Below are positions 61,906 to 64,000 of a DNA stretch of 64,000 nt, one piece after another; positions within the stretch are counted from its first letter, which is position 1; each line of letters starts with the position of its first letter. The stretch is from Flaccisagitta enflata (taxonomy: Eukaryota > Chaetognatha > Sagittoidea > Aphragmophora), in NCBI GenBank assembly GCA_965153355.1, contig OZ231127.1, positions 26,970,001 to 27,034,000 of the forward strand, written 5' to 3'. The translations under genes were made by a program, and so were the position numbers. The notes below the pieces were generated by a model that saw nothing but the letters and a program-made list of their open reading frames with translations, had not been told where the DNA came from and ran no database searches.

Positions 61906-64000
61906 ATGAATCATTCTAGTCCTTCCAAGCCGGCGAAAAGTGACACTGGAGGTCCATCTCTAGACGCAGGATGGAAGGCTAAATTGAATTTACCTGCGCG
62001 TGACTCAAGAATAAGAACTTCGGTAAGCTATCACGGTTTTGTCCAGATGGTCTGTCAAAATCTAACCCCATGTTTTACTTGTTTCGCGTCATGATACGTA
62101 AGCGTCGTGAGGTGGCGAGCCATTGGATTTGATATGACTCACTCAACTTGACTTTTTACCCTAGGACGTTACGGACACAAAAGGAAATGAGTTTGAGGAC
62201 TACTGCCTTAAACGCGACGTTCTGATGGGAATTTTCGAGAAAGGTTGGGAGAAGCCGTCGCCCATTCAAGAGGCGGCCATCCCAATCGCGTTGAGCGGCC
62301 GCGACATCCTCGCTCGCGCCAAAAATGGAACTGGAAAAACGGGCGCCTACGTCATTCCCGTGGTGGAAAGATGCGACCCGGAATTGACCCACAATAAGGG
62401 AGAACCTCAATGTAAGCTCCTGATTGTGATACGCGTCCTCAACTTAGCCATTGACATTGTAGATCGTGTGGATGACGGATGGTGTTTTGAAGGTCATCTC
62501 GCCCACATCCTCGCCCTATGGGTATTAAGTTATACAGGGGTGTACAAATTTGAGCGGCTTTTGGCGGCTTTTGATATCCTTTGATATCCTCTCTTCCCCC
62601 CCCCCCCCGCCGGGCTTTGATTTCCTTCCCCGCCCGGTCTTTATCTCTAACCCCTTCGATTTCATTTCCCTCTTTTTCACTACTTCTCAATCCAGCCCTG
62701 ATCATTGTTCCAACTCGTGAATTGGCTCTTCAAACCTCTCAAATTTGTAAAGAAGTCAGCAAATATCTGCGTCTAAACGTCATGGTCACAACCGGTGGAA
62801 CCAACTTGAAGGACGACATCATGCGACTCTACGAGCCAGTCCACATTATGATCGCCACTCCGGGCCGCGTCCTCGACCTCATGAACAAAGGTTTGTGTCG
62901 GTGTTAATACCCTAAAGTTCATCATTCATTTCGAGATTGTACAGTACCTTCCGAGCAAACCCGGCTAAAACTGGAGGATTTATTTTTGTAACTTTATTTC
63001 TTATTTTTGTCCCACGGTAATTAGATCCGTGGGACTATGTGATGGACCTGATCGTGTAGTCTGTGTGTCGTTTGTTTATATCTTCTCATATTTTTGGAAC
63101 CAAACTTCAGAATTTTATGAAACTTAGCTGGTGTTGTTTATAGGTCATTAAGAGCTTGTGTACCAATTTTCAAAAAAATTCATAAGCTTTTACTACCCTT
63201 TGCCTATTTTGTAGTAATATTTAGCTGGGACTTAAGCAATTTACATAGGCAAAGGTTAATAAAGGTATGTGAATTTTTTTCTTATTTGGTAGCCTATATA
63301 AGTAAAGGATATCAATTGACAAGCCCTTACAAAATTCGAAATGAATCTGAAGTCTGGTTTATGAGATATTAGCTTATGTAGTGATATGTTACTAGGATTT
63401 AAGCAATTTTTGTTTTCAAATTTTTTTTTTTTATTTTTTTTTTTAAATTTTTTTTTTTTTTAATTTTTTTTGTTTTCAAGGTATGCCATCATAGATTTCA
63501 AGGTATGCCATTGTAGACTTCAAGGTACATGCCATCATAGATTTCAGGGTATGCCATCATGGACTTCAAGGTATGCCATCATGGACTTCAAGGTATGCCA
63601 TCATGGACTTCAAGGTATGCCATCATGGACTTCCAGGTATGCCATCATGGACTTCCAGGTATGCCATCATGGACTTCCAGGTATGCCATCATGGACTTCC
63701 AGGTATGCCATCATGGACTTCCAGGTATGCCATCATGGACTTCCAGGTATGCCATCATGGACTTCCAGGTATGCCATCATGGACTTCCAGGTATGCCATC
63801 ATGGACTTCCAGGTATGCCATCATGGACTTCAAGGTATGCCATCATGGACTTCAAGGTATGCCATCATGGACTTCAAGGTATGCCATCATGGACTTCAAG
63901 GTATGCCATCATGGACTTCAAGGTATGCCATCATGGACTTCAAGGTATGCCATCATGGACTTCAAGGTATGCCATCATGGACTTCAAGGTATGCCATCAC
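61906..64000 (+). CDS. DDX6: DDX6 / Me31B / Dhh1-type DEAD-box RNA helicase, 5' part (continues past window)
   Basis: Coding exons 61906-62022, 62165-62411 and 62696-62890; the next exon lies outside. The start codon follows a TTTATTCAG acceptor by a few bases, so a non-coding exon lies upstream. 187 residues are visible. The Q motif region (GWEKPSPIQ, about residues 66-74), motif I AKNGTGKT (91-98), motif Ia PTRELALQ (127-134), the GG motif (155-156) and motif Ib TPGR (176-179) are intact. The block [20 protein letters not shown] is specific to the DDX6 subfamily. Role: ATP-dependent RNA helicase acting in translational repression, mRNA decapping and P-body assembly. The DEAD and SAT boxes and domain 2 lie beyond the window. 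Intron 2 is only 284 bp and largely filled by an R3 fragment; intron 3 contains a long minisatellite. Confidence 0.93.
62535..62690 (+). mobile_element. R3 MITE fragment in DDX6 intron 2
   Basis: CAGGGGTGTACAAATTTGAG then CGGCTTTT matches the R3 left end. TTTGATTTCCTTCCCCGCCC and ACCCCTTCGATTTCATTTCC resemble the R3 interior. No right terminal repeat is present. The pyrimidine-rich interior runs up to the CAATCCAG acceptor at 62695. Confidence 0.6.
63478..64000 (+). repeat. 22-bp minisatellite in DDX6 intron 3
   Basis: About 23-24 tandem copies containing GGTATGCCATCATGGACTT extend to the window edge. The first copies are diverged (ATAGATTTC, GTAGACTTC). A central block of about nine copies has TTCCAGG where both flanking blocks have TTCAAGG. 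Confidence 0.95.

Noticed and set aside
63478-64000. CRISPR-like array
   Set aside because: Direct repeats have no unique spacers, and the setting is an animal intron. It is a minisatellite.

Overview
The window is nuclear DNA from an intron-rich animal, almost certainly a non-model invertebrate. Genes are split by GT-AG introns, the standard genetic code is used, and the conserved proteins are typical of animals. Introns and intergenic DNA are filled with microsatellites, minisatellites and short non-coding inverted-repeat elements. I cannot name the species. All exon boundaries below were read by eye from splice consensus, reading-frame phase and remembered similarity to known protein families. 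No search was run.

Layout. Four genes lie head to tail on the minus strand. (1) A golgin-84-like gene (1-4795; its 3' end lies beyond the window) encodes a Golgi coiled-coil tether. (2) A BLTP3/UHRF1BP1-like gene (6488-24902, 21 exons, about 1,853 residues) encodes a chorein-type bridge-like lipid transfer protein. (3) SPCS2 (25708-27268, 5 exons, 209 residues) encodes a signal peptidase complex subunit. (4) A COPG gene (27744-42981, 18 exons including a probable 21-nt microexon, 886 residues) encodes coatomer subunit gamma. After a CpG-rich, probably bidirectional promoter near 43.0-43.7 kb, two genes run on the plus strand. One is an unrecognised gene for a low-complexity, probably disordered protein (coding exons 48038-54661). 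The other is the 5' part of DDX6/Me31B (from 61906, continuing past the window), a DEAD-box RNA helicase of P-bodies.

The first four genes all act in the early secretory pathway or in membrane and lipid traffic: signal peptide cleavage, COPI coats, Golgi tethering, lipid transfer. This may be coincidence. COPG and SPCS2 do share a TGACGTGA site upstream of the start codon, of the kind bound by secretory-pathway bZIP factors.

The most unusual content is the repeat landscape. I distinguish several families. R2 is a foldback element with GC-rich hinge ends (CAGCGGCCCC-type) whose interior is an array of related 20-bp units; copies lie at 31.1-32.0, 37.1-37.6, 38.8-39.4, 45.3-46.3, 59.0-59.6 and 59.9-60.9 kb. 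F1 is a roughly 600-bp near-complete palindrome family (16.0-16.6 and 45.4-46.0 kb). R1 is a short element ending in GTCCGCAACTAAAAATG, with many copies. R3 is a MITE with terminal inverted repeats and a 6-bp target duplication (1761-2085), plus a second copy carrying a nested R1. There is also a 2.2-kb palindrome (35.7-37.9 kb) interrupted by an R2 copy, and a 1.9-kb TA-flanked element (22.6-24.5 kb). Several elements sit within a few tens of bases of splice sites.
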